A stretch of 64,000 nt of DNA from an uncultured Mycoplasma sp. (GTDB lineage: Bacteria > Bacillota_I > Bacilli_A > Mycoplasmatales > Metamycoplasmataceae). The stretch lies in the NCBI GenBank assembly GCA_947039955.1, contig CAMRAC010000002.1:62001-126000 (forward strand), read 5' to 3'. The translations under genes and the position numbers were made by a program. Of this stretch, positions 42,415 to 55,111 are shown one piece after another (positions within the stretch are counted from its first letter, which is position 1; every line of letters begins with the position of its first letter). A model generated the notes under the pieces. It was not told where the DNA came from. It ran no database searches and saw nothing but the letters and a program-made list of their open reading frames with translations.

Positions 42415-43741
42415 TCCTAAAAGTAATCATAACTCTCCTGAAATAGAAGAAGCCCTCCTCGGACTAGCAATTCAAAATAGTTCTGTTGCCACAAAGATGG
42501 TAGCTTATTTAGTTGTTGAAGATTTTCACTACCCAAAAAATAAAATTATTTTTCAAGCAATTGATTTTTTGGTTGAGAAAAATCAAGTTATCGAAAGTGC
42601 TAACTTAATTAATTACTTAAAAGAAAACAAATTATTTGGTGAAGTAGATAATGGAAAATATATTCAATATCTAATTGAATCATCAGGATATGAAACAAAC
42701 ATCACCAATTATTTTGAAACACTATCTGCTAAAGCTAATTTAAGAAAAATTGATCATACAACAAAATCAATCATAAACAAATTAGATTCACCTTCAGCGA
42801 GTTATGAAGAACTAATGGAAGATTTCCAAACAACAATGTTTGATTTAGAGAAATCAAGAAAAACTAGTGAATTTGTAGAATCAAAAATTTTGATAAAACA
42901 ACTAGTGGAAGATATTGCTAGTCGTCAAGATGATAAAAAATTAACGGGACTAATAACCGGTTTTCATTCTATTGATTCAATGACTTCAGGATTACAAAAA
43001 GGAGACTTGATAATTATTGCAGCTCGTCCATCAATGGGAAAGACTGCTTTTGCCCTTAATATTGCCAATAATGTTGCAAAGACCCATAATGTTGCGTTCT
43101 TCTCGCTAGAGATGCCCTCAGAGCAGCTTTTGACAAGGATTATATCAATTGAAGGAAACATTGATGGTAATAAATTGAAAAATCCTTCAAAAATGGATGA
43201 TACAGATTGAAAAAGATTATATTTAGCTCAAGATAAGATTGAGAAAATAAATTTATTCATTGATGACTCTCCAACCGTGAGATTGAGTGAAATGGTTTGA
43301 AAAGCTAGAAGATTAAAAAACAAAGGTAAACTTGATTTAGTTATTATTGACTATTTACAATTAATTCCCTTATCACACAAATCAAATCCTGACAATCGTC
43401 AACAAGAAGTTTCTATTATTTCAAGAACACTTAAACAACTGGCAAGAGAATTAGAAATTCCGGTAATCGCTCTTTCACAACTTAGTCGTAAAGTTGAACA
43501 ACGTGAAGATAAAACTCCAATGATGTCAGACTTAAGAGAATCAGGAGCGATTGAGCAAGATGCTGATATTATTGGTTTCCTGTATCGTGAAGATTACTAC
43601 AACAAAGACAAAGAACCAACTCATGATTCAATGTTGCAACAAACTGACTTCATAGTTTCAAAGCATCGTAACGGATCCGTTGGTGTTGTTGAATTAGGAT
43701 TCAACCTTTCAAAAGGTAAATTTACAGATAGGACTAAATAA
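42407..43741 (+). CDS. dnaB: replicative DNA helicase DnaB
   Basis: SPEIEEALLGLAI; GDLIIIAARPSMGKTAFALNIA; FFSLEMPSEQL; fragments in one frame. Confidence 0.95.
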
Positions 43742-43742
43742 T

Positions 43743-44963
43743 ATGCAATCACTACCAATACCTATATTAATTTTATTAATAGTTTCTCTTTTGTTTTTAT
43801 TTGCTTTGTCGGCTTTATTTTCAGCGGCAGAAACAGCATATACATCACTTTCATTAGCAGCAATTGAAACAAAGATAAAGAAACACCCTAAAACAGGAAA
43901 GCTAATTAAGAAACATGTTAAAAGTTTTAGTTGAACTATTTCAACTATTCTTATTGGAAATAATATAGCTAATGTTGCAATCTCAACAATTATCACTTTT
44001 TTATTTACTAGCTTATTAGGTGCTGATAGTTATTTAACTGTTTTATTACCAATCTTTGTAGCAACTCCTTTGTTGGTAATTTTTGGAGAAGTTTTTCCTA
44101 AAATATTAGCTAAAAAATTTGCGTGAGGTTACTTACAAAAAGTAGTTTTTATTTTGGAAGGATTCAGGTGATTCTTTTACCCAGTAACTTTTTTCATTTC
44201 TAAGTTTGGTTTTGAAAATGGTGTAACCAATACTGAAGATGAAATGAAAACAATTTTGAAGATGGGTTACAAAGAAGGTGTTCTTGAACATCGTGAACTT
44301 TCATTGGCAACAAGAGCATTGGATTTAGATTCAACTAAAATTAAGAATCACTATGTTAAAAATGAAAAAATAACTTTTCTTAAAAAAGATGCAACACTTG
44401 AAGAAGCAAAAAAGGTATTTCAAAAAACTGGGTTTTCTAGATTACCTGTTAAGAATCAAAAAAACTTTATTGGAGTTTTGCTTTTAAAAGATATTTTTAA
44501 CTTACCTATTGGATCTGATATTACAGATTACATTATTGAAGTTCCTACTGTAACAATAAACAATAATTTACACCATGTTTTAGACGTTTTTAGAGCAAGT
44601 GCTGTTGGAATGTGCTTTGTTAAGAAAAGTAATAATGAAAATATCATTATTGGACTAATTACTTTGGAAGATGTTTTGGAAGAACTTGTTGGTGAAATTT
44701 ATGATGAACATGACAAGGAAACAAAAATACAAAAAATAGAAGAACACAAATTTATTATTTTAGGAAATACATTAATGACTGACATTAGTATTGAAACAGA
44801 TATTGAATTTGCTTCTAACGATACATTAACTAATTGAATAATGGATGAAACTAATAAGAATATTAAGGCTGGTTTAATTTATAACTGAGAAGGTCAGGTT
44901 ATTTTTAAAGTTATTAAAAACAAAAGACAACAAGTTCCTAAGTTTGAAGTAATTATTAAATAA
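43743..44963 (+). CDS. hemolysin/CNNM family protein (DUF21, CBS pair, CorC-HlyC domain)
   Basis: N-terminal TMs LFSAAETAYTSL; CBS-like RLPVKNQKNFIGVLLLKDI; LEDVLEELVGEIYDEHD. Confidence 0.9.
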
Positions 44964-45059
44964 AATATGTAATATTGTAAGTTGCTAGTTTGTTAATAAT
45001 AAAATTATTTTAATTTTATTTACTTATATTTTATAATAATTTTAAAGAGGTAAATTATT

Positions 45060-46364
45060 ATGCCAAGTAAAAAAACATTATTAAAAATAAGTCCATTTAT
45101 TTTAATCACAGCAGTTGTTCCTATTGTAACATTGATCAGTTGTGGATCCTCTAATTTTGATAGAAAAATAGAATCAAAACTTAACCCCCAAATTTCAATT
45201 ACTGAATTTCAAGAAACCGAAATTAATTTAACTATTGTTCAAAAAGTTTTTGATGGTATTGGAAAAGATAATTTCAATTCTTTCAATTACTCTTGAGAAT
45301 CATCAAGCAATAATGATTCAACAAAAACATTTTTAACAATAGAACTAAAAGATGGATATCTTCCAGATCAAGTAAAACCAGGTGAAAAAATTAAATCTAA
45401 CGAAATAACAATTATCATCTCTGGAATAAGTGTTAAGGAAAATCCCGAATCAATTAGAGAAGTTGAAATTAATTCATCTATCACTATATCAACAGTTAAA
45501 AAATTATTTAATGGCATTGATGAAATTAACTTTTCATTTTTAAAAACAAAGATAGAAAAAACACCTAATGGTTATCGATTAATAATTACTACTAAATCGC
45601 CATGAACATTTAATGGTATTCAAACAATTATGAAATCAGAAGTTTTTCAATTAATTGCAACACCAATTCAATCAATATTGACTAGGGCAATAGTTCTTAA
45701 AAATTTAGAAAAAAATGGAGCTTGAGATATTTTACCTAATGGAGATTTGACAGCTAAACATTTAAAAGGTTACACTGAAATTGCAGATGATGCGTTTAAG
45801 GATATTCAAAAAATAAGACCCAAACATCTTTATACAGTTGAAATACCAAATACCATTACCCGAATAGGTAAAAACGCATTTGCAGCAAATATAACTGAAT
45901 TTCTTAGTAATGATATTTCACTTGTTACTTTTGAAAAAAATAGTACATTAGAAATTATTGATGATAATGCTTTTTATGCAAACTTTCATTTAAGGTCAAT
46001 TAATTTTCCTTCAAGTTTAAAAATGATTGGCAAGACTGCTTTTGCCATGTGTACAAACTTAGAACCTAGTTTTGAAAGAGGTTCTCAAATAGAAGTGATT
46101 AGTAACAAGGCGTTTGGTTCGAACCTAGGAATTACTAAATTAATATTACCAGAATCATTAAAAGTGATTGGAGAATCAGCTTATCAAGGTAGTTATAACT
46201 TGATGGAAATATATATTCCTTTAAGTGTTATTACAATTGAAAGTAAACCATTTGGTAGTTTGATTGGAATTGGTCCAAAAGTATCAATACCTAAAGTTTT
46301 CAAAAATAGAAGTGATCATTTAGGTTTTGATTTAGAAGTTTGAAATAATATTAATTGATATTAA
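45060..46364 (+). CDS. lipoprotein with BspA-like leucine-rich repeats
   Basis: Lipobox VTLISC; IADDAFKDIQ...TITRIGKNAFAAN...IIDDNAFYANFHLRSINFPSSLKMIGKTAF; merged across TGA. Confidence 0.87.
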
Positions 46365-47155
46365 TTCATTGCTTTTGTATGAGTAATTTCATAAATCATT
46401 TCATAATTATTAATGCTATCCGGATTCCCTTTATTACTAATGTGTAAAAAGAATAATGCTTTATCTTTAATATTTGATATTTGATTTACATTTATTTTGT
46501 AATCTTTATTCATATGCAGTGTGCAAGAATGAGAAAAACGTTTCATCTTAAATTGAGTTCCATCCTTGGCTAAAAAGTTTCCTTCATCTAATGTTGCCAT
46601 TTGACCAAAATCAAATTCTAATAATAATTCTTTATCTAAATAAAGGATTATGAAAATTGGGTTGATAACTTGTTTATTCACATTGAAAATGATTTGAAAA
46701 TTATCATCTTCTTTATTATGTATATATTCTAGAGGATTAAAAATATTTTCTATTTTAAAAACCGAAAAATCTTGATTATCAATACTTTGGATTATTTTAT
46801 TCGAGGTTTCTAATTCATTAACATGATCAAGGAATGTATTACTCATTATTGAAGGATGTGAAGTGATATTTGGATTTAATTTTATTTCTAAAATTTTAAT
46901 TTTACTTTGTAACTCAAGAGCAATTAATAATTCATTACCACAAGATGATGATTTTTTATAGTTATTAGAATTGAAGAAGATAAAGTACGAACAGTTTCTT
47001 AAGCCTTTTTCAATATTAATTCAGTAATTATTACTTCCTTCAGTTTCATTATTTAAAAAAACTTTGTCTTCTCCATATTTTTTAGATAATGTTTGGTAGA
47101 TTTTATCAACAACTTCTTTATCTTCTTTTTTTCACGAAAAACTTATAAATATCAT
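46361..47155 (-). CDS. TIR-like domain protein (264 aa)
   Basis: Extension of track ORF 46361-46846 through two UGA-Trp codons gives MIFISFSWKKEDKEVVDKIYQTLSKKYGEDKVFL...WINIEKGLRNCSYFIFFNSNNYKKSSSCGNELLIAL. Confidence 0.8.
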
Positions 47156-47161
47156 TTTATA

Positions 47162-47167
47162 ATTATA
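47162..47167 (-). promoter_or_regulatory. -10 element of the TIR-like gene
   Basis: TATAAT on the minus strand, 6 nt before ATG. Confidence 0.5.
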
Positions 47168-47217
47168 TTATCTTTTTGTTTAATTAAGAATAAAACAATA
47201 TTTTTTTTAAAATATAT

Positions 47218-47223
47218 TATAAT
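47218..47223 (+). promoter_or_regulatory. -10 element of the YitT-like gene
   Basis: TATAAT 7 nt before ATG 47231. Confidence 0.5.
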
Positions 47224-47230
47224 AAAAAAC

Positions 47231-48241
47231 ATGATTGCTAAGAAGAAAAGTTCATTGTCTAAAAAAAATAAAAAAGAAGAGAAGTTCTCTATTATTTCCT
47301 TTTTTAAACAAGATTGAAAAAAAGTCATAATATTATTTGTCGCAGCTTTTCTTTATGCTTTTGGAACTGTTATATTTTTAGTACAAGCAAACACAATACC
47401 TTCTGGTGTTTCGGCTATTTCTCAAACTCTATTATATTTTTTTTCTGAACTAAAACCATATGTAACATTAATTTATTTTGGTCTTAATGTTCCGTTAATT
47501 CTATTTTTTTGAAATAAGGTAAATAAAAAATTTATTTTCTTATCATTATTATTCATGATCTTCAATTCTTTTTGAGGTTTTGTTCTAGGGGAATATGGAG
47601 AACCAATTGAGCAGTGATTTGTCATAATTAACGGTTGAGATATTTCTTTTATTGATACTCCCGGATATTCAACATGACCAATATTTGTTTATGTTTCGTT
47701 AGGACTACTAATTAATGCATCAGCAGCGAGTATCGCTTGAAGGTGTGGAGCATCTACTGGAGGAACTGATATTGTCGCTTATTATTTTTCTACAAAGAGT
47801 AAAAAAGATGTTGGTAATTTTCTATGAATAATTGCGCTGTTTTTATCATTCTGTTCAGTGTTGGCGCTGCATCTTGGGGGTAAATATGATTCCTTTTTTG
47901 GAATAAGAACAATTTGTTCACTATTCTACATCTTAGCTGCTTCTTTTATTATTAATAAACTTTACCCTAAATATAAAAAAGTTGTTATGAGAATAGATTC
48001 TAAAAAATATGAAGAAATAATTAAACACTTTAAAGATACAAATTACCACCATGGATTTAAATTGTCAGAATCAATTTCAGGTTATACAGGGACAACGATT
48101 TACACTATTGAAACAGTGTTGTTACTTTTGGAATACAAAGATATTCAAAAGCAAATTATTACAATTGATAAAAATGCATGAATTACTAGAAGTATAATTG
48201 ATGATTTATCTGGAAATTTTGATTATTCAAAAATAGATTAG
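47231..48241 (+). CDS. YitT family (DUF2179-type) membrane protein
   Basis: GTVIFLVQANTIPSGVSAISQTLLYF, INASAASIAWRCGASTGGTDIVAYYFS; C-terminal DUF2179-like domain. Confidence 0.85.
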
Positions 48242-48663
48242 TTATCTAATTCTTCTATTCTAGGAATATGACGTCCTGCTTCAAATTCATTTTTTATAAA
48301 TTCATCGATCATTTTTATAACGTCTTCAATATTTTGCTGTCTTCCACCAAATAATAAAACATTGGCATTGTTGTGTATTTTAGCCATCTGTGCATCTTCT
48401 ATTGATGTGATTCTAGCTCCGCGAATACCTTTTACTCTATTAACTGCAAAACTAATTCCTAAACCTGTTCCACAAATTCCTATTCCAATAGACGATTCTT
48501 CTTTAATTACTTGTTGAGCTAATTTTTTTCCATATTCAGCATAAGAAACACTTTCTCCATCACATCCTAAATCTTCAACAATAAAATTTTTAGATAATAA
48601 ATATTTTTTAATTTCATTTTTTAATTCATAACCTCCGTGGTCATTTGCTAATATAAATTTCAT
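48238..48663 (-). CDS. rpiB: ribose-5-phosphate isomerase B
   Basis: MKFILANDHGGYELKNEIKKYL...GIGICGTGLGISFAVNRVKGIRGA. Confidence 0.94.
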   Translation of the reverse strand: MKFILANDHGGYELKNEIKKYLLSKNFIVEDLGCDGESVSYAEYGKKLAQQVIKEESSIGIGICGTGLGISFAVNRVKGIRGARITSIEDAQMAKIHNNANVLLFGGRQQNIEDVIKMIDEFIKNEFEAGRHIPRIEELDN

Positions 48664-49124
48664 TATCTTAATTTCCTTCCGGTTGCAACATCTATAATTG
48701 AAGAAGCAACATTTGTTCCATATCCAAAATTATATATTTTATTTATAAAAGGAAACAATTTTTTAACTTCATCAATAGTTGTACAATTTTCTTCTCCAGA
48801 TATATTTGCTGAAGTTAAGTAGAATGGACCCTCTTTGGAAATCAGTTTTAATAGACCTTTATTGTTTGGCATACGGTAAGAATTATTATTAATAATAAGT
48901 GTAGTTGAACCTGGTCAATATTGAGAAATATATTCCATAGATTGATCATTTAATTCTTCCATTTTCTTTAACTGATCTAGCGAACTTATAACGATAACTA
49001 TTTTTTTATCTAATGGCCTCTTTTTAAGTTTGTAAAGAGCATCAAGATTTTCATTGTTTATTTTGCTTCCAATACCTATCAAAGTGTCTGTGGTTGTAAT
49101 GAAGATTTCATCTTTTTTTAACAT
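48663..49124 (-). CDS. Sua5/YrdC-type threonylcarbamoyl-AMP synthase, short form
   Basis: TTTDTLIGIGSKINNENLDALYKLKKRPLDKKIVIVI...YWPGSTTLII...LTSANISGE; merged across TGA; ATG 49124 preferred. Confidence 0.88.
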
Positions 49125-49162
49125 ATTCACAATTATAACATATTATTTGTATGGAGGATTTT

Positions 49163-49387
49163 ATGGAATTAGATTTACATGGATTGAGTGTTGAAGAAGC
49201 TACTGGTAAAATTACTATGGCTTTAATTTCTTTTGAATTAGATGATTATGCAACAGAATTAGTTGTAGTTACAGGTAGAGGAACAGGCGCTATGCAAACA
49301 ACATTTTTAAACCTTATGGATGATGATTATCCTGAATTGTATTGCAAAGAAATTAACTCAGGATCATACCTTGTTAGTAAAAGATAA
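49163..49387 (+). CDS. small Smr-domain-like protein
   Basis: MELDLHGLSVEEATGKI...ELVVVTGRGTGAMQ; GGAGG upstream of ATG 49163. Confidence 0.8.
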   Translation: MELDLHGLSVEEATGKITMALISFELDDYATELVVVTGRGTGAMQTTFLNLMDDDYPELYCKEINSGSYLVSKR

Positions 49388-49423
49388 ATAACAAATAAAC
49401 AAGTATTCATTTATAATTAATAT

Positions 49424-52261
49424 ATGAATTTAGATAAAAAGAATTTTATCATTGTTAAAGGTGCTAAAGAAAACAATTTAAAAAACATAGATGTGATAAT
49501 TCCAAAAAACAAATTGGTTGTTTTTACTGGTCTTTCAGGGAGTGGAAAATCTTCTTTAGCATTCAATACAATTTATGAAGAAGGAAGAAGAAGATATATT
49601 GATTCTCTTTCTTCGTATGCTCGTCAATTTTTGGGTGGAACTAAGAAGCCTGATGTGGATTCTATTGAAGGACTTTCGCCAGCAATTAGTATTGAGCAAA
49701 AAACAACTCATAATAATCCAAGATCAACAGTAGGGACAATTACCGAAATATATGACTATTTAAGATTGTTATTTGCAAGACTTGGAAAACCATATTGCCC
49801 TAAACATGACATAGAAATATCTGCTCAAACATTGAAGGATATTCTAGATTCTATTATGATGCATGAAGAAGGTTCGAAGATGGTAATTCTTTCTCCTATT
49901 TTAACTGGAGCAAAAGGTGAAAATCAAAAATTAATTGACACTCTTAGAAGAGAAGGTTTTTTAAGGATAAAAGTTAATGATGTTTTTTATAATCTTGATG
50001 AAGAAATATCATTACCTAAAAATAAAAAATATGATTTAGAAATTGTTGTTGATAGAATAGTTTTATCTGAAGAAACAAAGGATAGAGTTTCTGAAGCTAT
50101 AGTTGTTGCTTTAGAATATTCTAAAGGTCTTGTTAATGTTGAAGTAGTTGATAAACCAAAAGAAAAATACTCACAACTATATTCTTGTATCAATAAAGAT
50201 TTTGAAATGCCTAAAATTGAGCCTAAACTTTTTTCTTTTAACAGTCCTTATGGAATGTGTGAATCTTGTAAGGGTATTGGGTTAATGTTAAGGCCTGACA
50301 TTGATTTATTAATTCCTAATAAAGCACTTTCGATTAATCAAGGTGCTATTGAATTCAGCGGTTTCATTCCAAGTAAAGATGGACTGGAATGACAAGAATT
50401 TAGTGCGTTATTGAATCACTATAAAATTGATAAAGATTTACCTATTGAAGATATGACAGATGAAGCCATGGAAATAATTAAATATGGATCAGAAGAAGAA
50501 ATTGAATACACTGTTTATTCAAAAAGCAATACATACAAAAAGCACAATATCATTGAAGGTGTTTTTATAAAATTAGATAGAAAATATTTAGATACAAGTA
50601 GTGATGATGTTCGTGAATATTACAAAAAGAAAATGTCTGAAATTAGATGTAATTTTTGTAAAGGAAAAAGATTAAATAAATATGCTTTAGCTGTTAAAGT
50701 AAATGAGATGAACATTAATGATTTTGTAGGACTATCTATAGAACAAGCAATTGACAAATTGTCATCATTTATATTCTCTGAAGTAGAACAAAAAATTTCT
50801 GACCTTATTTTAAAAGAACTTATAAATAGATTGACTTTCTTGAAGGATGTAGGACTTGATTATTTAACATTGAATAGAACCGCAGAAACTTTATCTGGAG
50901 GAGAAGCACAAAGAATTCGTTTAGCAACCCAAATAGGATCTAAGTTAGTTGGTGTCCTTTATGTTCTTGATGAGCCTTCAATTGGTTTGCATCAAAGTGA
51001 CAATGCAAAACTAATTAAAACATTACAACATATGGTTGAGATTGGAAATACTTTAATTGTTGTTGAACATGATGAAGAAACAATAATGCAAGCTGATTAC
51101 ATTGTTGATATTGGGCCTTTAGCTGGAGAAGAAGGTGGTAGAATTGTTACCCAAGGAACGGTTCAAGATGTTATGAATAATCCGGACTCTATAACTGGAC
51201 AATATTTATCTAGAACAAAAGAAATAAAAACTCCAACATCAAGAAGAAGTGGTAATGGAAAAGTTTTAGAAATTATTGGTGCTGGAGAAAATAATTTAAA
51301 AAATATTGATGTTAAGTTTCCATTGGGGAAATTAATTTCAGTAACTGGTGTTTCTGGTAGTGGAAAATCAACATTGATTAATCATGTATTAATTAAAGCG
51401 TTGCAAAAAGAATTAACTAATCCAAATGTTAAGCCAGGAAAGTTCAAAAAAATAAATGGAATTTATAATATAGATAAGATAGTTAAAGTTTCACAGTCTC
51501 CAATCGGAAGAACTCCAAGATCTAACCCTGCAACATACACTACAGTCTTTGATGATATTCGTGGAGTTTTTACAATGGTTGAATTAGCTAGAGCAAGAGG
51601 GTATGAAAAAGGAAGATTTTCTTTTAATGTTAAAGGCGGAAGATGTGATAGATGTAATGGGGATGGTTCTCTTAAAATTGAGATGCACTTTTTACCAAAT
51701 GTTTATGTGCTTTGTGATCAGTGTGAAGGTAAGAGATATAATTTAGAAACTTTGGAAGTTAAATACAAAGGTAAGAATATTTCGGATATTTTAGAAATGA
51801 GTGTCAAGGAAGCTTTACAATTTTTTATATCTAAACCAAAGATAAGAGAGAAAATAAAAATTCTTGAAGAAGTAGGTCTTGGTTACATTAGATTGGGACA
51901 AAACGCAACAACTCTTTCTGGAGGAGAAGCACAGAGAATTAAGTTGGCAACTCATTTGCAAAAAAGTGCAACTGGTAAAACAATCTATATTCTTGATGAA
52001 CCTACAACAGGACTGCACACATATGATATTCAAAACTTATTGAACATATTGAATAAAATTGTAAATAAAGGTGATACTGTTATTGTTATTGAACATAATC
52101 TTGATATAATAAAATCTAGTGATTATATTATAGACCTTGGTCCGGGCGGCGGAAACAAGGGCGGAAGCATAATTGTTTCTGGTACTCCGGAACAAGTTAT
52201 TAATAATAAACATTCATTAACGGCTAAATATTTGAAAGAGGTAATGGAAAATGGAAAATAA
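49424..52261 (+). CDS. uvrA: excinuclease ABC subunit A
   Basis: GAKENNLKNIDVIIPKNKLVVFTGLSGSGKSSLAF; two ABC domains and zinc fingers; fragments joined across TGA. Confidence 0.98.
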
Positions 52262-53201
52262 AGAAATATTAACAAAAATAAATGTTCTTGAATTATGTCA
52301 AGAAAATAAATTCAATGTTATTAATCAGGAGTCAATCAAAACTTGATCTAATATTGAAAGACCAGCTATTAATAGAGCCGGTTTAGAATTAAGGGGTTAT
52401 TTTTATAAAGAAAAATCTATTTCTAAAAATATTATTGGTTGAGGTACTAGTGAATCTAATTGAATGTTATCAATTTCAAGTGAAGAAAGAGAAAATGCTT
52501 TAGATACTTTAATTTGTAAAAAACCACCTTTAATAATTTGTTCTTCTGGAGTAAGTGAAGAAAATAAAAAAGTAGTTATTGAGATTGCAACAAAGCATGA
52601 AGTACCAGTTGTTTTATTGGATATTCCACTATCTTCTTTAACAACAACAATTGGAGTTTATTTGGCAGAAAAATTTGCTCAAACAGAATTCGTTCATGGT
52701 TCTCTAATTATTATTAATGGTGTTGGAGTTATGATTATCGGAGCGAGTGGAGTTGGAAAATCAGAAGTAATTCTTGAATTAATTGAAAAAGAGCACATCT
52801 TTGTTTCTGATGATGCTATTTTTATTAAAAGAATTGGAAATAACTTTATCGGTTATTCTCCAGAAATAACTAAAGATATTCTTGAAGCAAGAGGTTTAGG
52901 GTTGCTAGACATTAGAACAATTTATGGAGATAGATCTATAAGAACGAAAACAAACATTGATTTAGTTGTTGAATTAATCCAATCAAAAGACATAGTTGAC
53001 TTTGATAGAATTGGTAATAAAAATTTATCATATTCTATTTTAGGTGGTAAAATTAGTAAAATGAATATACCTGTTAAGGCGGGTAGAAGTGCTTCTTCAT
53101 TGGTTGTTGTTGCTGCCAATTTATTAATTTCTAAACAAAGTGGAATTGATGCATTGAAAATCATAGAGGAAAGGAGTAGGGCGGATGCAAAACTTGAGTA
53201 G
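52251..53201 (+). CDS. hprK: HPr kinase/phosphorylase
   Basis: GASGVGKSEVILELIEK P-loop; LEARGLGLLDIRTIYG; extended upstream to ATG 52251. Confidence 0.96.
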
Positions 53202-54096
53202 AATTTCAGAAATTGGTTATGTTCAAGGTGTTTCTATGAACAGTCTTATTCCCTTATATCCTTTTTGTATCATTATTGGTATGATACTTTCGATTGTTAC
53301 AGTTGCTTATTTTTGACGAAAAGAAGGATATCCAATTGAGTTACTTCTAAAAATAATAATTATTACTATCCCTTCAGCTATTCTAGGAGCTAGATTGTTT
53401 TATATTTTTGAAAGATTGATTTATAATCCAAGTAATCCGTTCCCTGGTTCCGCATGATATGCAGTTTGAGAAGGTGGTTTATCTATTCAAGGTGGAGTAG
53501 TTGTTCCAACAATTCTTAACCTTTTATTTGTAAGAAAGCATAAAGATGTTTTAGATATTAGAAAAGCTTTTGGAATGATTCTTCCTACAGTTCTGGTTGG
53601 ACAAGCAATTGGAAGATGAGGAAACTTTGCTAATCATGAAGTTTATGGAAGAATTGTACAAGAATGAGAAGTTTCTTGATTAGGTCCGTTTATTTCTTCA
53701 CATATGTTAATCGCAGCAGAAGCTGGTGGAACTCCTGAATTTAGAGCTCCATTGTTCTTGTATGAATCAATAGCATCGCTTGTTGGTTATGTGTTAATTG
53801 TTTGAGTTGTTCTAAACCTAGGATTAACTAAACCAGGAACTCCAGGAGCTTTATATTTAATTTGATATGGTCTAACAAGAGTTTCAATGGAACCATTGCG
53901 TGAAGAATCTTATGCTTACTACACTATACTTTCTGTTTTATCTATTGTTTTAGGTGCGTTATTAGTCGTTTACTTCTATAAAAAATCATTCAAACTTTAC
54001 AACATTGAAATTATGGGTAAATCAAAAAGATACATACTAAAAACACAACAAAAAGTGCAATTAGTAGCAGTTCAAAAGAAGTGAATCAATGAGTAA
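53185..54096 (+). CDS. lgt: prolipoprotein diacylglyceryl transferase
   Basis: AWYAVWEGGLSIQGGVV, GRWGNFANHEVYG; classical hprK-lgt-trxB order. Confidence 0.95.
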
Positions 54097-55012
54097 TAAT
54101 TCAGAAGTTTATGATTTAATAATCATTGGGGCAGGCCCTGGAGGATTAAATTGTTCTCTTTATGCTGCTAGAGCAAATTTGAAAGTTTTAGTAATTGAAA
54201 AAGGTGCGCCTGGTGGTAAAATGACATCTACTTTTAAAATTGAAAATTGAATTGGTGATGAAAATATCGTTGGAGCCAAGTTAGCTTTAAGGATGTTAAA
54301 ACACACAAAAGAAGCCGGCGTAGAGCACAAATATGGTAATGTTGTGAAGATTGAATCAATTTCTAACTTTGAAAAAGAAATTATTTTAGAGAATAAGACC
54401 GTTTTAAAGTCCAAAGCGGTTGTTATCGCTACTGGGATGATGAATAGAATTCCTGAAGACATCGAGGGCATTAGAGAGTACGAAAATAAAGGTGTCTCTT
54501 ATTGTGTTATTTGTGACGGTCCCTTTAACAAAGGTAAACCAGCTGCAATTATCGGTGGAGGTAATAGTGCTGTTGAAGAAGCGATTTTTTTATCTTCATT
54601 AGCTAGTGAAGTTAATATTTTTGTAAAAGACGATAAATCAATTGCTGAAAAAGTAATTATTGATTCTGCAAATAAAATTGAAAACATTAAATTTCACTAT
54701 AACGCTTCTGTTTTAAAACTAGAAGGAACTCCGAATTTAGAACAAATTAAAATTAATTTGAACGGCAAAGAAATTGATATGAAAATAAACGCCTTATTTC
54801 CTTATATAGGATTCTTGCCGGTAGCTTCTTTTGCATCTCATCTTGACATCTTTAATGATCAAGGTTTTATAATTACTAATGAAGATATGGAAACCAAGGA
54901 AAAAGGTGTATATGCCATTGGTGATATTAGAGAAAAAAACATCAGACAAATAATTACTGCGGCCTCAGATGGTTCAATAGCAGGTAAAGTAATAGGAAAT
55001 AAAATTAAATAA
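54089..55012 (+). CDS. trxB: thioredoxin reductase
   Basis: LIIIGAGPGGLNCSLYAARANLKVLVIEKG; CVICDG redox motif; GDIREKNIRQIITAASDGSIAG. Confidence 0.94.
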
Positions 55013-55111
55013 AATTCATGTTAATAATGAATTTTAATTTATAATTAGAAGATATTTATTAACACTATGCTCAACAGCAAAATGATGATGACGTATAAAA
55101 GGATGGACAAT

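Noticed and set aside
46361-47155. TIR-like gene as part of a known phage-defence island
   Set aside because: Neighbours are a lipoprotein, YitT-like protein and rpiB; no defence partners, integrase or tRNA integration site seen.
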